Below, in pieces: positions 10,677 through 19,516 of a stretch of 64,000 bases of DNA; the first letter of the stretch is position 1; the number at the start of each line of letters is the position of its first letter. Origin of the DNA: Cyclobacterium sp. 1_MG-2023 (GTDB lineage: Bacteria > Bacteroidota > Bacteroidia > Cytophagales > Cyclobacteriaceae); contig NZ_JAUOPC010000001.1 of NCBI RefSeq assembly GCF_030546805.1, positions 456,081 through 520,080 of the forward strand. Direction: 5' to 3'. The position numbers were made by a program, and so were the translations under genes. The notes under the pieces were generated by a model. It had not been told where the DNA came from, made no database searches, and was given only the letters and a program-made list of their open reading frames with translations.

Positions 10677-10793
10677 AATTTAATTTGTTAAAATTCTGTA
10701 TCGGAATTAAAAGATTTAGCAAAATAAATTTTTAAACATTTGCTGATAAAAATTTCAGAAACTTTAAGGAATTAACCCTTTGGTTCTGAGGGT

Positions 10794-11795
10794 TTAAAAT
10801 TGAATTGTTACCTGATTATCGTTTATCTCATAGGCGAATCGTTTAGCATATTGTAAGTCCGTTAATATATTTTTTAGAGATTCCTTTTCGTAGATAGTGC
10901 TTACTTTCCAGTCGTTTGGTTTTTTACCTTTTATTTTAATTTCCAAACCGAACCAGCGCTCAAGTTTTACTTTTACCTCTTTGAAATCGGCGTTATCGAA
11001 AACCAGTTTTCCTACTTTCCACCCTGCAACCAATTCAGGGTTAAAGGATGATTTTGTATAGGAGTCTTGTTTAATATTTACTAGTAATTCTTTTCCCGGA
11101 GGTAATAATATTGGTAGTTTTTCGCTACTAGGATTTTGAATTTCTACTTTCCCCTCGAAAAGGGAAACCTTCATCGTATTATAGCCCGGATAAGCACTTA
11201 TATTAAAAATGGTTCCAAGTGCCTTGGTGGCTATACCATTACTTTCTACTATAAATGGTTTGTTGACATTTTTAGCTACTTCAAAATAGGCTTCTCCTTT
11301 TAGATAAACCTTTCTCTCTTCACTATTAAATGCCTTTATAAATTTGATACTAGAAGAACAATTTAAAAATACCACTGATCCATCAGGAAGTGTATGTTTG
11401 GTTTTCTTTCCGGCAGGATTGGTGAGAACTGTATATTCTATTACCTCATTCTTTTCTATTTCTTGGTTTGCTGCAATAAAATAATAATAAGTGCTGTAAA
11501 AACCAAAAATGAACAATATAATGGCAGCATACTTAACGAAAGTACTGTAAAAGAATGAGTTATCCTTCTTTTTTAACATTCCTTTTTCCCAAATATCATC
11601 AATCTTTGATTTAGAAATAGGCTTCTTTGTGGCAGCAGATTGTTCCTTCCATAATTTTTTTATGGCATTTAATGTTTCCCAATTTTCTCTACTTTCTAAA
11701 GCCCAAAGTTCTACTTCTTCAATTTCCTCTTGGCTTGCCGTGCGGGTCAATATTTTTACCAGAAGGCTATCTATTTTATCTTCGTTCTGTCTCAC
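10794..11795 (-). CDS. FecR-family anti-sigma factor
   Basis: 333 residues. The N-terminal about 50 residues are a cytoplasmic helical anti-sigma region, starting MRQNEDKIDSLLVKILTRTA. A single membrane helix follows at about 84-106 (FVKYAAIILFIFGFYSTYYY), then the periplasmic FecR domain (about 120-215) with TLPDGSVVFLNCSSSIKF and RKVYLKGEAYFEVAKN, and a C-terminal DUF4974 domain (about 260-333) resembling an STN fold. It would hold the ECF sigma factor inactive at the inner membrane until the STN-bearing SusC signals. It lies 117 bp upstream of that SusC and 262 bp downstream of the sigma gene, in the same direction. Confidence 0.95.
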   Translation of the reverse strand: MRQNEDKIDSLLVKILTRTASQEEIEEVELWALESRENWETLNAIKKLWKEQSAATKKPISKSKIDDIWEKGMLKKKDNSFFYSTFVKYAAIILFIFGFYSTYYYFIAANQEIEKNEVIEYTVLTNPAGKKTKHTLPDGSVVFLNCSSSIKFIKAFNSEERKVYLKGEAYFEVAKNVNKPFIVESNGIATKALGTIFNISAYPGYNTMKVSLFEGKVEIQNPSSEKLPILLPPGKELLVNIKQDSYTKSSFNPELVAGWKVGKLVFDNADFKEVKVKLERWFGLEIKIKGKKPNDWKVSTIYEKESLKNILTDLQYAKRFAYEINDNQVTIQF

Positions 11796-12057
11796 ATATA
11801 TAAAGACAACCTTACCGGAGAAAAGGCGTAACGAGATTCATTATTTTTATAAATAATTTTTAATAAAGATTCCTTAAGTTGGTGATGATGCCCATGAAGA
11901 GCATGGCATAGTAAAAAATCAATAAAAATTAAACCTATTGTTAGCATTTTATTGGTTATGCTTGGCCTAATAAATAATAATAATTGTATTATGTAGGGTT
12001 TGGTAGTTACTTTACCTGAAGAAACACAGGATATTTTGGGTAAATATTTATAATTAA

Positions 12058-12681
12058 TTAAACTAAAGCCTTTTCAATTTTTCTCTTTACTTCAACAACT
12101 TTCTCATGCTTAACATTGATCTCTAAGTAGCCTTGGATTCCTAATCTCAAGTCCTTAATGGCAAGCTCTAGATGCTTCTTCACCGTTTTTTCAGTAATTT
12201 CTAGAAGCTTAGCTACTTCAGCTATCTTGAGGTTATCTTCCTTAATCATCTTAAATACCAACTTCCTTTTGGTAGGAAGAGTCTCAATCAGTGCTAAATA
12301 AAAATCTCTTAATTCATTATTCAAAAGCTGATTGAGCGGTTGTGAACATTCACTTGTACCTATATGATCCATTTCTGATGAAATGGTGAAAAATTTAGTA
12401 TGGTGTTTGTTCTTTTTTATACGGTTTAAACAAAGGTTTTTTACAGAAAAATACACGTATCCATCAAAGTTTTTAACATCCTTCAATTGCACATGCTTTT
12501 TCAGGAGATTGACAAATACATCTGAAACCACATCTTCGGCCTCTTCTTGGATAGGTAAATAATACAAAGCGAAGGAAACCAGTTTTTCATGGTATCTTTT
12601 AAAGAGCTCACCAAATGCTTTTTTATCGGTATTCACCGATATCTGAAAAAGAAGGTCCTTATTGCTCAAAGCACTATACAT
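12058..12681 (-). CDS. ECF-type RNA polymerase sigma-70 factor (FecI-like)
   Basis: 207 residues. Region 2 lies at about 20-90, with FGELFKRYHEKLVSFALYYL and EEAEDVVSDVFVNLLKKH (core binding and -10 recognition). Region 4 lies at about 130-185, with LPTKRKLVFKMIKEDNLKIA and a helix-turn-helix EVAKLLEITEKTVKKHLELA. It is of the size and type found in Bacteroidota before FecR/SusC/SusD sets. It should direct RNA polymerase to the FecR-SusC-SusD genes once freed from FecR. A basic tail of about 20 residues follows region 4. The upstream dyad at 12734-12775 is a candidate control site. Confidence 0.95.
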   Translation of the reverse strand: MYSALSNKDLLFQISVNTDKKAFGELFKRYHEKLVSFALYYLPIQEEAEDVVSDVFVNLLKKHVQLKDVKNFDGYVYFSVKNLCLNRIKKNKHHTKFFTISSEMDHIGTSECSQPLNQLLNNELRDFYLALIETLPTKRKLVFKMIKEDNLKIAEVAKLLEITEKTVKKHLELAIKDLRLGIQGYLEINVKHEKVVEVKRKIEKALV

Positions 12682-12733
12682 ACTTATAATTTCTATCCTT
12701 TCAAACCGATTTACTTATCAAATAAAACATTTT

Positions 12734-12775
12734 AATACCGAAAAAAAAATAATTTTAAATACATTATTCGGTATT
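12734..12775. promoter_or_regulatory. Inverted repeat upstream of ECF sigma gene
   Basis: AATACCGAA at 12734-12742 and its exact reverse complement TTCGGTATT at 12767-12775 are separated by 24 bp, 53-94 bp before the sigma start codon. The 9-bp arms are perfect and contain the only GC-rich bases of the stretch. Operator function is inference. Confidence 0.4.
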
Positions 12776-12916
12776 TAACAAAATTAAAACAATTAATTTA
12801 CGTTATTTTTAGTTATTTCATCATTTATTAACCTAAAATTAATACTTCTAAAAGATCAATATTTTTTTATCCCATCCATTTAAGAATGATTTTTGTTTGA
12901 TTACCCTTTCAGGATT

Positions 12917-12932
12917 TAAATACTAGTATTTA
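12917..12932. repeat. Perfect 16-bp palindrome
   Basis: TAAATACTAGTATTTA is its own reverse complement. It lies in the 378-bp gap (12682-13059) between the divergent sigma gene and a small membrane-protein gene. It could be an operator for either. Nothing else recognisable lies in the gap apart from the dyad at 12734-12775. Confidence 0.4.
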
Positions 12933-13059
12933 GGAATTATTTTTGTTCCTCCAATCCATTAAAAAGGTTTTCCTTTCCAAATACCAGTGAAAACTTTAAA
13001 AATTAAGTCATTTTAAGTTGACAATAAAAATAGTAATCCAAGCATAAAACCTTAAAACC

Positions 13060-13542
13060 ATGGACATTAAACATTTTTTCATCACTATACTATCAGGAGT
13101 TTTGGCCACAGCAGTCATGACTATCGTTATGTATGCATATACCGCTCTTTCTAAGCACTTTACCAAGGTAATCCATTTGCTGGGATCCATGATTTCCGGA
13201 GATCAAAACATTCACACCCCAAGCAAAAGTACTTTAATTTTGGGGACGCTTGCTCATTTTTCCGTAGGTATAATTTTCTCTATGTCTTATTATCTGCTGT
13301 GGAATTGGGGAGTATTTGAAATTAACTTCGTCGACTCTGTAATTATAGGAGGACTAAGTGGAATAGTGGCAATTGTAGTTTGGAAATCTTATCTTACACT
13401 TCACCTTTACCAACCTGAAATCTCCCAATTTCATTATTTCTTTGCCCTCTTTATTGCCCATATAGTCTTCGGAATTGTAAGCGTAAATTTGTTTTTAATG
13501 ATTACCGATAGCCCCGATCTTTGGTATAAACTGAACAAATAA
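13060..13542 (+). CDS. Four-helix membrane protein of unknown function
   Basis: 160 residues, not recognised. Four hydrophobic segments are visible at about 7-27 (ITILSGVLATAVMTIVMYAY), 61-82 (LGTLAHFSVGIIFSMSYYLL), 92-112 (VDSVIIGGLSGIVAIVVWKS) and 125-148 (FHYFFALFIAHIVFGIVSVN), making an inner-membrane protein with both ends probably inside. His residues lie near several helices (LAHFS, HLYQPE, HYFF, IAHI), which could hint at a metal or haem site, but no known motif is complete. The gene stands alone, 150 bp before another small membrane protein. Confidence 0.75.
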   Translation: MDIKHFFITILSGVLATAVMTIVMYAYTALSKHFTKVIHLLGSMISGDQNIHTPSKSTLILGTLAHFSVGIIFSMSYYLLWNWGVFEINFVDSVIIGGLSGIVAIVVWKSYLTLHLYQPEISQFHYFFALFIAHIVFGIVSVNLFLMITDSPDLWYKLNK

Positions 13543-13692
13543 AGTCCTAAGAAAGCTCAATCAGAAGTTTTAAATGAATAACCCCACTAAAAAACCGATC
13601 AAACAATATTTCATGGTCTTGCAACAGCAATAAGTTGTTTATGGCATATTTCTTGACCTATAGTCACTGTTCTACAACAAAAGAAAACTAAA

Positions 13693-14031
13693 ATGAATTA
13701 TTTATATATTGTAATCGTTTCGATTTTAATCGTGTCGGCACTAATGATTGTTCTGCTAACCAATTCTAAAACCAGCAATAATATCATTCTTCAGGGAAAT
13801 AAATTGACCATTTTCCATCCTTTAAAAAAAGAGGATATCAATCTTGATGTTGATCTGCAAAAATGGAATGTCCAAAAAATTCAGACCCTATGGCGTGGGA
13901 AATTCTATTCATTAAACCTACAATTAAAATCAGGTAAATGGAATAGGTTATATTCAAGATCCTTTACCGGGAAAATAGCCCCTGTTATCGAATACTTGGA
14001 AAACACTTCTCCAGAAAAGAAATCAGACTAA
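13693..14031 (+). CDS. Small membrane-anchored protein, unknown function
   Basis: 112 residues, not recognised. One N-terminal membrane helix (about 3-23, YLYIVIVSILIVSALMIVLL) is followed by a soluble domain of about 85 residues that looks beta-rich (NNIILQGNKLTIFHPLKKED and FYSLNLQLKSGKWNRLYSRS) and resembles small PH-like membrane domains in length and pattern. It has no catalytic motif. It lies between two other membrane-protein genes with gaps of about 150 bp, so it is probably transcribed on its own. Confidence 0.7.
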   Translation: MNYLYIVIVSILIVSALMIVLLTNSKTSNNIILQGNKLTIFHPLKKEDINLDVDLQKWNVQKIQTLWRGKFYSLNLQLKSGKWNRLYSRSFTGKIAPVIEYLENTSPEKKSD

Positions 14032-14188
14032 CCTAAAGCCATTTTATTTAAAATAAAGTTGTTAAACTAAGAATTTATATGTTGTTTTTACAAACTAAAG
14101 CTACCATTTTTTAAAATCAATTTTTTAAATTTTCCATAACAATGGTTTAACCAGTTTTTACTTGCTTGTGCTTACCTTTTCATCAGTT

Positions 14189-14863
14189 ATGAAAAGAAAA
14201 AAGACACGAGCAAAAATCTATTTTAGGGCCTACCTTTACATTTTAATATCGGCCTGTCTCTTTCTCCCCGCTTACGAAAAAGGACAGTTTGAATTGATGG
14301 TAAATAATAATCATTCCCCCCTACTTGACTTGTTCTTTGCGGGGATTACTCATTTGGGTGATGGTGTCATAGTAATTCTTCCAATCATCGCCATGCTTAT
14401 GGTCAAATACAGTTATTCAATTTTTTTAGCTTGGTCCACCCTTATACATATGTTTCTGGTCACCGTAGGTAAGAGGGTTCTTTTCCATGGCATGCCAAGA
14501 CCAGCAGAATATTTGAAAGGTTTTGACTTTTATACGGTGCCGGGAGTTTCCATTAGTCATTGGAATACGTTTCCATCAGGACACACCACTACTATCTTTA
14601 TGTTAACATGTGCTTTGGCCATGCTTAACCATAAGAGGAAAAGATACCAGCTTATATTATTGTTTATCGCAATTTTAACCGGTTTTAGTAGGGTTTATTT
14701 AATGCAACATTTCCTTCCGGATGTGATTGCAGGTTCTGCTCTTGGCGTTGCATCTGCTTATGGAGGACGTTGGCTAACCATTAAGTACTTCTCAAAGAAA
14801 AAATACAGAAAAAGCCTTTTCCCAAAACGAAAAAAAGTACTCGGGCAACAGGTGATCTCTTAG
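14189..14863 (+). CDS. PAP2-family membrane phosphatase
   Basis: 224 residues from the ATG at 14189 (a TTG at 14162 would add nine residues). The three acid-phosphatase motifs are present: KRVLFHGMPRP (KX6RP), PSGHT, and SRVYLMQHFLPD (SRX5HX3D), with about five to six membrane helices around them. The family removes phosphate from lipid phosphates or pyrophosphates such as undecaprenyl pyrophosphate, phosphatidylglycerol phosphate or lipid A, on the outer face of the inner membrane. The exact substrate cannot be told. Undecaprenyl pyrophosphate recycling or lipid A trimming would fit a neighbourhood with polyprenyl-sugar enzymes. The C-terminal tail is very basic. Confidence 0.92.
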   Translation: MKRKKTRAKIYFRAYLYILISACLFLPAYEKGQFELMVNNNHSPLLDLFFAGITHLGDGVIVILPIIAMLMVKYSYSIFLAWSTLIHMFLVTVGKRVLFHGMPRPAEYLKGFDFYTVPGVSISHWNTFPSGHTTTIFMLTCALAMLNHKRKRYQLILLFIAILTGFSRVYLMQHFLPDVIAGSALGVASAYGGRWLTIKYFSKKKYRKSLFPKRKKVLGQQVIS

Positions 14864-15004
14864 TAATTAAGAAATAAAACATCCCCTCTACCGTAAATGC
14901 AATTGTTGTTGGCACTTTATTCTAGGGTGAAATTTCAATTACGGTTAAGTAATAATACTAGTACAAGGTTTCTGAAAACTATCGTAGACTTATACATTTA
15001 TTTC

Positions 15005-16582
15005 CTATTGACTTATGAATAATTCTTCTTCGTAGACACGCATAATAACTGTAACTGAGCCCTCAAAGAGATCTGCTCCTTCAAATATTTTGGAAGCTTT
15101 GATGCCTGTTTCTTCCAATTCATTTAGGTTTTTGTTATTGGTTATGATTAGGTCTCCGGCCTTGGGTGCATACTTAGGATCTTCAATGGATGGTATTCTT
15201 TGTTTACTATTGAAAACAAAAGCAGGATTGAATGCTCGAAAATAGAATAGCCGATTGTTATTAATCCATAGGTTTTTAGATTGGGACACAGGATTATTTG
15301 TATCAATGCTGGGCAGGGCATCATAAAACAGCAGTCCGGTAAAACAGATATATCCCAAACATGTAAGCAGCCAACCTTTTTCATATTTTTTATCGAAACT
15401 CAGGAAAAGACCAATACAGCCTAAAATTGAAGGTATAAAAAACCATATTGAGAGGTTATTTATCTCCGGTATAACAAGCTTTAATTGAGGTAAAAACAAA
15501 GCCAAAGGGATAATAAATATCAACAGACTGGCAACAATTGATGGTCCCTTAAACTTGGCTGGATCAACGCTAGAAAAATACCATCCCACCATTAGTGCAA
15601 GAAATGGGTATACAGGAGCTGTATAATTAGGAAGTTTGGTACCAGAAACCATAAAAAATATTATGGTAACAGTAGAAAATAGTAAAGCCAAAACTATTAT
15701 AACCGGAGGTTTCCGTGACTTATAGACTTTAATTATAGCAGGTATTAAAGCAGCAATCCCCGGTATAAACCCTACAGCTACAAAAATGAGTGTGAGCAAT
15801 GCCCCAGCACCATGCCCTTCCATGGCTGAAGAAAACCGGTTAAGATTATGGTGAAAAATAAATTCTTTTAACCAAACCCCTTTGGTTTGGATGGAAATAA
15901 GGACATACCATGGAAGAGAAATGATACTATAAATAAGAAGAGCCTTAAAATTCACCACTTGCCTTATATGATACCCTAATGGTCTTTTGTCCAAAACCAT
16001 ATAAAAGAATACAGTCAATCCAATCAAAACAATTGCTACAGGCCCCTTACTTAAAGTGGCCAAAGCCAAAAACAAAGCCGCTGCATATAAGTAATATTTG
16101 GATTGAAATAGTGCGCTGACATACCTTTCATAGCTGATAAGTGTCAAAAAAAGGAAGGTGATTAAAAATGGATCAGGAACTGCCAGGTGAAATTGCAGTT
16201 GCCAATGAATGGAAGAGAGCAAGGCTAAACCTGCATAAAAAGCTGACTTTCTACCGAAAAGCTTGTTCGATAAAAGGTATACCAGTACAAAACAAGTTGA
16301 ACCTGCCATAGCAGAAAAAAACCGTGCCCCTACTGCATTTATCCCAAAGATTTCATACCCCATAATAAAAAAATAATAATGGAGGGGAGGCTTATCATAC
16401 CTTGGCAAGCCATTGAAAGTAGGCATAATCGACTCCTGGTTTTGATACATCTCCATGGCTGCAGCAGCATTTTTGGCCTCATCCAAGATGTAAATACTGT
16501 ATGCTCCAATACCCATGAAATGAACCCCCAAACCAACTAGAATAAATAGGTATGGAAACCATTTTTGCTCATAAAAATTCAT
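15005..16582 (-). CDS. GT39/ArnT-like polyprenyl-phosphate-sugar glycosyltransferase
   Basis: 525 residues from the ATG at 16582, which precedes the first membrane helix (an ATG at 16624 would add 14). The first periplasmic loop carries the acidic pair of the PMT superfamily in YILDEAKNAAAAMEMY, then the family phrases YDKPPLHYYFFIMGYEIFG and ARFFSAMAG. About 11-12 membrane helices follow. The family takes a sugar from a polyprenyl-phosphate donor and attaches it to protein or lipid A in the periplasm. The dolichyl/polyprenyl-phosphate mannose synthase at 20315 could supply the donor. The acceptor is unknown. It ends convergent to the PAP2 gene. Confidence 0.9.
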   Translation of the reverse strand: MNFYEQKWFPYLFILVGLGVHFMGIGAYSIYILDEAKNAAAAMEMYQNQESIMPTFNGLPRYDKPPLHYYFFIMGYEIFGINAVGARFFSAMAGSTCFVLVYLLSNKLFGRKSAFYAGLALLSSIHWQLQFHLAVPDPFLITFLFLTLISYERYVSALFQSKYYLYAAALFLALATLSKGPVAIVLIGLTVFFYMVLDKRPLGYHIRQVVNFKALLIYSIISLPWYVLISIQTKGVWLKEFIFHHNLNRFSSAMEGHGAGALLTLIFVAVGFIPGIAALIPAIIKVYKSRKPPVIIVLALLFSTVTIIFFMVSGTKLPNYTAPVYPFLALMVGWYFSSVDPAKFKGPSIVASLLIFIIPLALFLPQLKLVIPEINNLSIWFFIPSILGCIGLFLSFDKKYEKGWLLTCLGYICFTGLLFYDALPSIDTNNPVSQSKNLWINNNRLFYFRAFNPAFVFNSKQRIPSIEDPKYAPKAGDLIITNNKNLNELEETGIKASKIFEGADLFEGSVTVIMRVYEEELFISQ

Positions 16583-16624
16583 ACCTACAAAGAAAACAGG
16601 GCCTTTTATAATGGTGCCAAACAA

Positions 16625-16967
16625 AATATTATCCTAATGTTAATTAATTGTATAAACAAACCGGAGATTACTTAAAACTGAATATATTTAGTAGAAATCC
16701 TTGAGGCTACAGCCATTACATGACACAGGCGAAAATGAATAAATCTCCTTTTTAGGTTATGAAAAATAATAGTAAGTCATAATATACCGCAAATACTTTC
16801 CCTTCAATAAGGGAAATAGGATTGTTTAATCCTCTAAATGGGAGAAAAGAAAGTTTTATTCTAAATATTTAGGTATACCCTCCTATTTTTATAGAAAAAA
16901 TTTGCATGATATATTATTACCCCTTATATTAAACTAATTATTTAATAATTATAAAATACTAGTTACT
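16625..16967. other. Intergenic stretch with a small hairpin
   Basis: About 340 bp between divergent genes (GT39 and TPR lipoprotein). The only structure seen is TTTCCCTT (16797-16804), loop CAAT, AAGGGAAA (16809-16816), an 8-bp perfect hairpin without a T-run. Promoters for both neighbours must lie here. I could not place them. Confidence 0.4.
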
Positions 16968-17759
16968 ATGACTTTACGGGTAATTATAATTTGCTTCACT
17001 TTAACCGGTTGTTTCGGGAATTTTAAAACCGGAGAACAACTGTATAACAGTGGTGATTTTGAAAAGGCAATCGACGAGTTCAATAAAGTACTCTTTGTAA
17101 GTATCACAGACCTAAAATCCCTACACCTAAGGGCTCGTTCATATGAGGAGTTAGGCGAATTGAAAAAAGCAGAGGCTGATTACAGAAAAATTCTAGCCTT
17201 AGACCCTGAATATGCCTATGCCTATACCGGCATTGCAAAACTCGCATGGGATAAAGGACGTTTTGTAGAAGCAGAGAATAATCTATTGAAGGCCGCAATG
17301 CTCGCCCCTGAGGACTATGATGTTTTGCTATTTTTATCAAGGGCCATGATAAAGAATGGGCGTCATAAAAGTGCTGTTGAATTCTTGGACTTGGCCATTA
17401 AGCTGAAACCTGAGGAAGCCAACCCACACTATTATAAAGGTATTGCCCAAGCACATGACGGTGACGGACTAGGGCTAATCGTATCTCTTAACGAGTACAT
17501 TAATTTGGAACCCAATAATATCAGTGCTTATTATAATCGAGGTTTTGGTTTAATGACATTTGGTTATTATGCATGGGCTGTAGAGGATTTTGACAAGGTG
17601 CTTGAACTGGCTCCCAAACATTATGATGCATTAGCGAGAAGGGCCGTCTGCATGATGAAAAAAAATCCTAGACAAGCCTGTTTTGATTTAGAAACTGCAG
17701 CCATGAATGGAAATGAGTTTGCAATACAAAACCAAGGAGATTGCAAGGCTTACAATTGA
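16968..17759 (+). CDS. TPR-repeat lipoprotein
   Basis: 263 residues. The start MTLRVIIICFTLTGC is a short signal peptide with lipobox LTGC (Cys15). The rest is six or so tetratricopeptide repeats, for example YNSGDFEKAIDEFNKVLF, LEPNNISAYYNRGFGLMTFG and YYAWAVEDFDKVLELAPKHY. TPR lipoproteins act as protein-protein scaffolds at the periplasmic face of the outer or inner membrane. No enzymatic domain is present. It has no operon partner: the next gene on this strand is the cold-shock pair about 600 bp away. The partner protein is unknown. Confidence 0.88.
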   Translation: MTLRVIIICFTLTGCFGNFKTGEQLYNSGDFEKAIDEFNKVLFVSITDLKSLHLRARSYEELGELKKAEADYRKILALDPEYAYAYTGIAKLAWDKGRFVEAENNLLKAAMLAPEDYDVLLFLSRAMIKNGRHKSAVEFLDLAIKLKPEEANPHYYKGIAQAHDGDGLGLIVSLNEYINLEPNNISAYYNRGFGLMTFGYYAWAVEDFDKVLELAPKHYDALARRAVCMMKKNPRQACFDLETAAMNGNEFAIQNQGDCKAYN

Positions 17760-18372
17760 TTATTTTCGACAAAATAAGTATCCAATTTTAAATTTCCATT
17801 GTATCATTATATGGACAATTAAAGAAATACGCCATTTCAACAAAATATTTTCAAGATAAATTAGTTTATTATAACATAAAACCATTACCTTTATGCCATC
17901 CAAAAAAGACTTTGGTACAATAAATAAGTAAGTGCGCTGCAAAAGGCAGTGAGCAGTATACGTAAAAGTAGTATTTTCCTCTAAGAATTTCTCCCAACGT
18001 TTCCGATAGTTCATTAAACCAGAGCTATTCCCTCAACATTTTCTTTTTTATTGAATTAAGTAATATTTAATTCTTTTGTTATAAGTAAACAATAAAAAAA
18101 TCAGCGAGACCTGATCATTTTGTTACCCTTAGATTAAGTGTACCGAAATTTTTAAAACCAATCGTGTAAACAATAAAGCCTTTATGGCTAAGATATTTTA
18201 TCGTCATTGTTTAAACCTCAATTTAAGGATACAACTTTCAACACATAAGGGCAAAACTCAAGGTAAAAATATAAGCATCATAGTTTCAATACATAACAAT
18301 GCTTTTCGCAAAAAACACAAGACCACTTCCCACAAATAAAAATCAATTTATCAATACAATACATCAATACTA
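17760..18372. other. Long intergenic region upstream of cold-shock genes
   Basis: 613 bp without a convincing gene. An inverted repeat TAAACAAT (18167-18174) / ATTGTTTA (18206-18213) encloses a smaller GCC-TTTAT-GGC hairpin about 160-205 bp before the first csp start. If the csp transcript begins upstream of this it would have a long structured leader, as cold-shock mRNAs of other bacteria do. An 84-codon reverse frame (17760-18014) has no recognisable content. Confidence 0.35.
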
Positions 18373-18567
18373 ATGCAAGAAGGAATAGTAAAGTTTTTCA
18401 ATACAGAAAAAGGGTATGGATTCATTACCTCTAAAGATTCAGGTAAAGATATCTTTGTCCACAACAGTGGTTTAATCCATGAAATCATGGAAAACGACGA
18501 AGTATCTTATGATACTGAAGAAGGAAAAAAAGGACTTAACGCGGTCAACGTAGAGCGCATAGATTAA
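18373..18567 (+). CDS. Cold-shock domain protein (first of tandem pair)
   Basis: 64 residues, a single cold-shock domain (OB fold). Both RNA-binding motifs are intact: RNP1 as KGYGFI (residues 13-18) and RNP2 as DIFVH (26-30). CspA-type proteins bind single-stranded RNA and DNA, melt mRNA structures and support translation after cold shock or in general growth. The downstream copy differs at 13 of 64 residues. A gap of 34 bp separates them and only the second is followed by a terminator, so they are probably one transcript. Confidence 0.95.
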   Translation: MQEGIVKFFNTEKGYGFITSKDSGKDIFVHNSGLIHEIMENDEVSYDTEEGKKGLNAVNVERID

Positions 18568-18601
18568 TAACAACAACACTACAATTAAAACGAATAAAAC
18601 A

Positions 18602-18796
18602 ATGCAAGAAGGAACAGTAAAATTTTTCAACGAAGAAAAGGGATACGGATTTATTACACCTAGTGATTCAGGTAAAGACATTTTCGTACACAATAGTGGC
18701 TTGATCGATGAGATCAGAGAAAATGACAAAGTATCTTACGAAGAAGAACAAGGTCGTAAAGGCCTTAACGCAGTAAACGTTGAGGTAATAGGTTAA
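18602..18796 (+). CDS. Cold-shock domain protein (second of tandem pair)
   Basis: 64 residues, 51 identical to the preceding copy, with the same RNP1 (KGYGFI) and RNP2 (DIFVH). Most differences lie in the surface loop from residue 36 to 52 (DEIRENDKVSYEEEQGRK), so the nucleic-acid face is preserved and the loops vary. The arrangement is a recent tandem duplication. Both copies read as functional. A strong hairpin terminator follows 26 bp after the stop. Confidence 0.95.
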   Translation: MQEGTVKFFNEEKGYGFITPSDSGKDIFVHNSGLIDEIRENDKVSYEEEQGRKGLNAVNVEVIG

Positions 18797-18822
18797 TAAA
18801 ACCAATCCTAGAAAAATTAAGA

Positions 18823-18850
18823 AGTGGTCATTTTGTGACCGCTTTTTTTT
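18823..18850 (+). terminator. Rho-independent terminator of the csp pair
   Basis: AGTGGTCA (18823-18830), loop TTTTG, TGACCGCT (18836-18843) and a run of seven T. The 8-bp stem has one G-T wobble. Confidence 0.9.
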
Positions 18851-19090
18851 ATACCCTACCCAATATACCTAAATCATTCGGTAATTAAATTAAGCTTCAT
18901 CAGGCTAGTTTAGGCAACCGTATAATAACCTCAATTAAAGTTCACTAAGTTTAAATTCAATTCTTTTTTCCTTTAAAAATCATGTTCCAAGGCTATAATT
19001 GTCGCAATCACCCCTAACTCTGACGGATGTACACTGCACAAATAAATTTATTTTTTCGGAAATTAGATTTACACTAAAAATTATTATTCG

Positions 19091-19489
19091 ATGCCACAAG
19101 AACTATGGTTAAATCTACCGGTTAAAGATCTATATAAAACAAAGGTATTTTTTTCTGAGCTTGGGTTTGAAAAGCTAAGGGATGCCCCTGAAATGATCGG
19201 GTTTAAAATTGGAGGGGTTTCAGTTATGATGGTTACAGAAACTCAGTTCGAAAAATTTGCCCAAAATAAAGTAAACGATACTTCCAAAGGCAGTGAGTTA
19301 CTTTTATCCATTGGAGCTCCAAGTAAAGAATATGTAGATGCCATGGCTACAAAGGTGGAGGCAGTCGGTGGTACAGTATTTTCTAGTCCCGCTGCAATAC
19401 AAGGTTGGATGTATGGTTTTGCATTTTCGGACTTAGATGGACATCGCTGGAATTATCTATATATGGACTTAGATCAAATGAGCCAATAA
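19091..19489 (+). CDS. VOC-family (glyoxalase/dioxygenase fold) protein
   Basis: 132 residues, built from two beta-alpha-beta-beta-beta modules typical of the vicinal-oxygen-chelate fold: WLNLPVKDLYKTKVFFSELG at the start, VMMVTETQFEKFA mid-protein, and GWMYGFAFSDLDGHRWNYLY near the end. Small stand-alone VOC proteins of this type include antibiotic-binding and lyase-like members, and many have no known substrate. The usual metal ligands (His and Glu) are only partly evident, with a single His in DGHRW, so the reaction is open. It is followed 27 bp later by a SnoaL-like gene, probably in the same transcript. Confidence 0.87.
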   Translation: MPQELWLNLPVKDLYKTKVFFSELGFEKLRDAPEMIGFKIGGVSVMMVTETQFEKFAQNKVNDTSKGSELLLSIGAPSKEYVDAMATKVEAVGGTVFSSPAAIQGWMYGFAFSDLDGHRWNYLYMDLDQMSQ

Positions 19490-19516
19490 ATTCCAATGCT
19501 TAAAATTTAAAATATA

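Noticed and set aside
14890-14946. A terminator between the PAP2 and GT39 genes
   Set aside because: ACCGTAA and CAATTACGGT form only a bulged stem with a loop of more than 30 nt and no T-run.
17760-18014. An 84-codon minus-strand frame in the gap before the cold-shock genes
   Set aside because: Its composition is not gene-like, it has no homology I can recall, and its start region is not preceded by promoter-like sequence. It could be a gene fragment, but there is no support for calling one.
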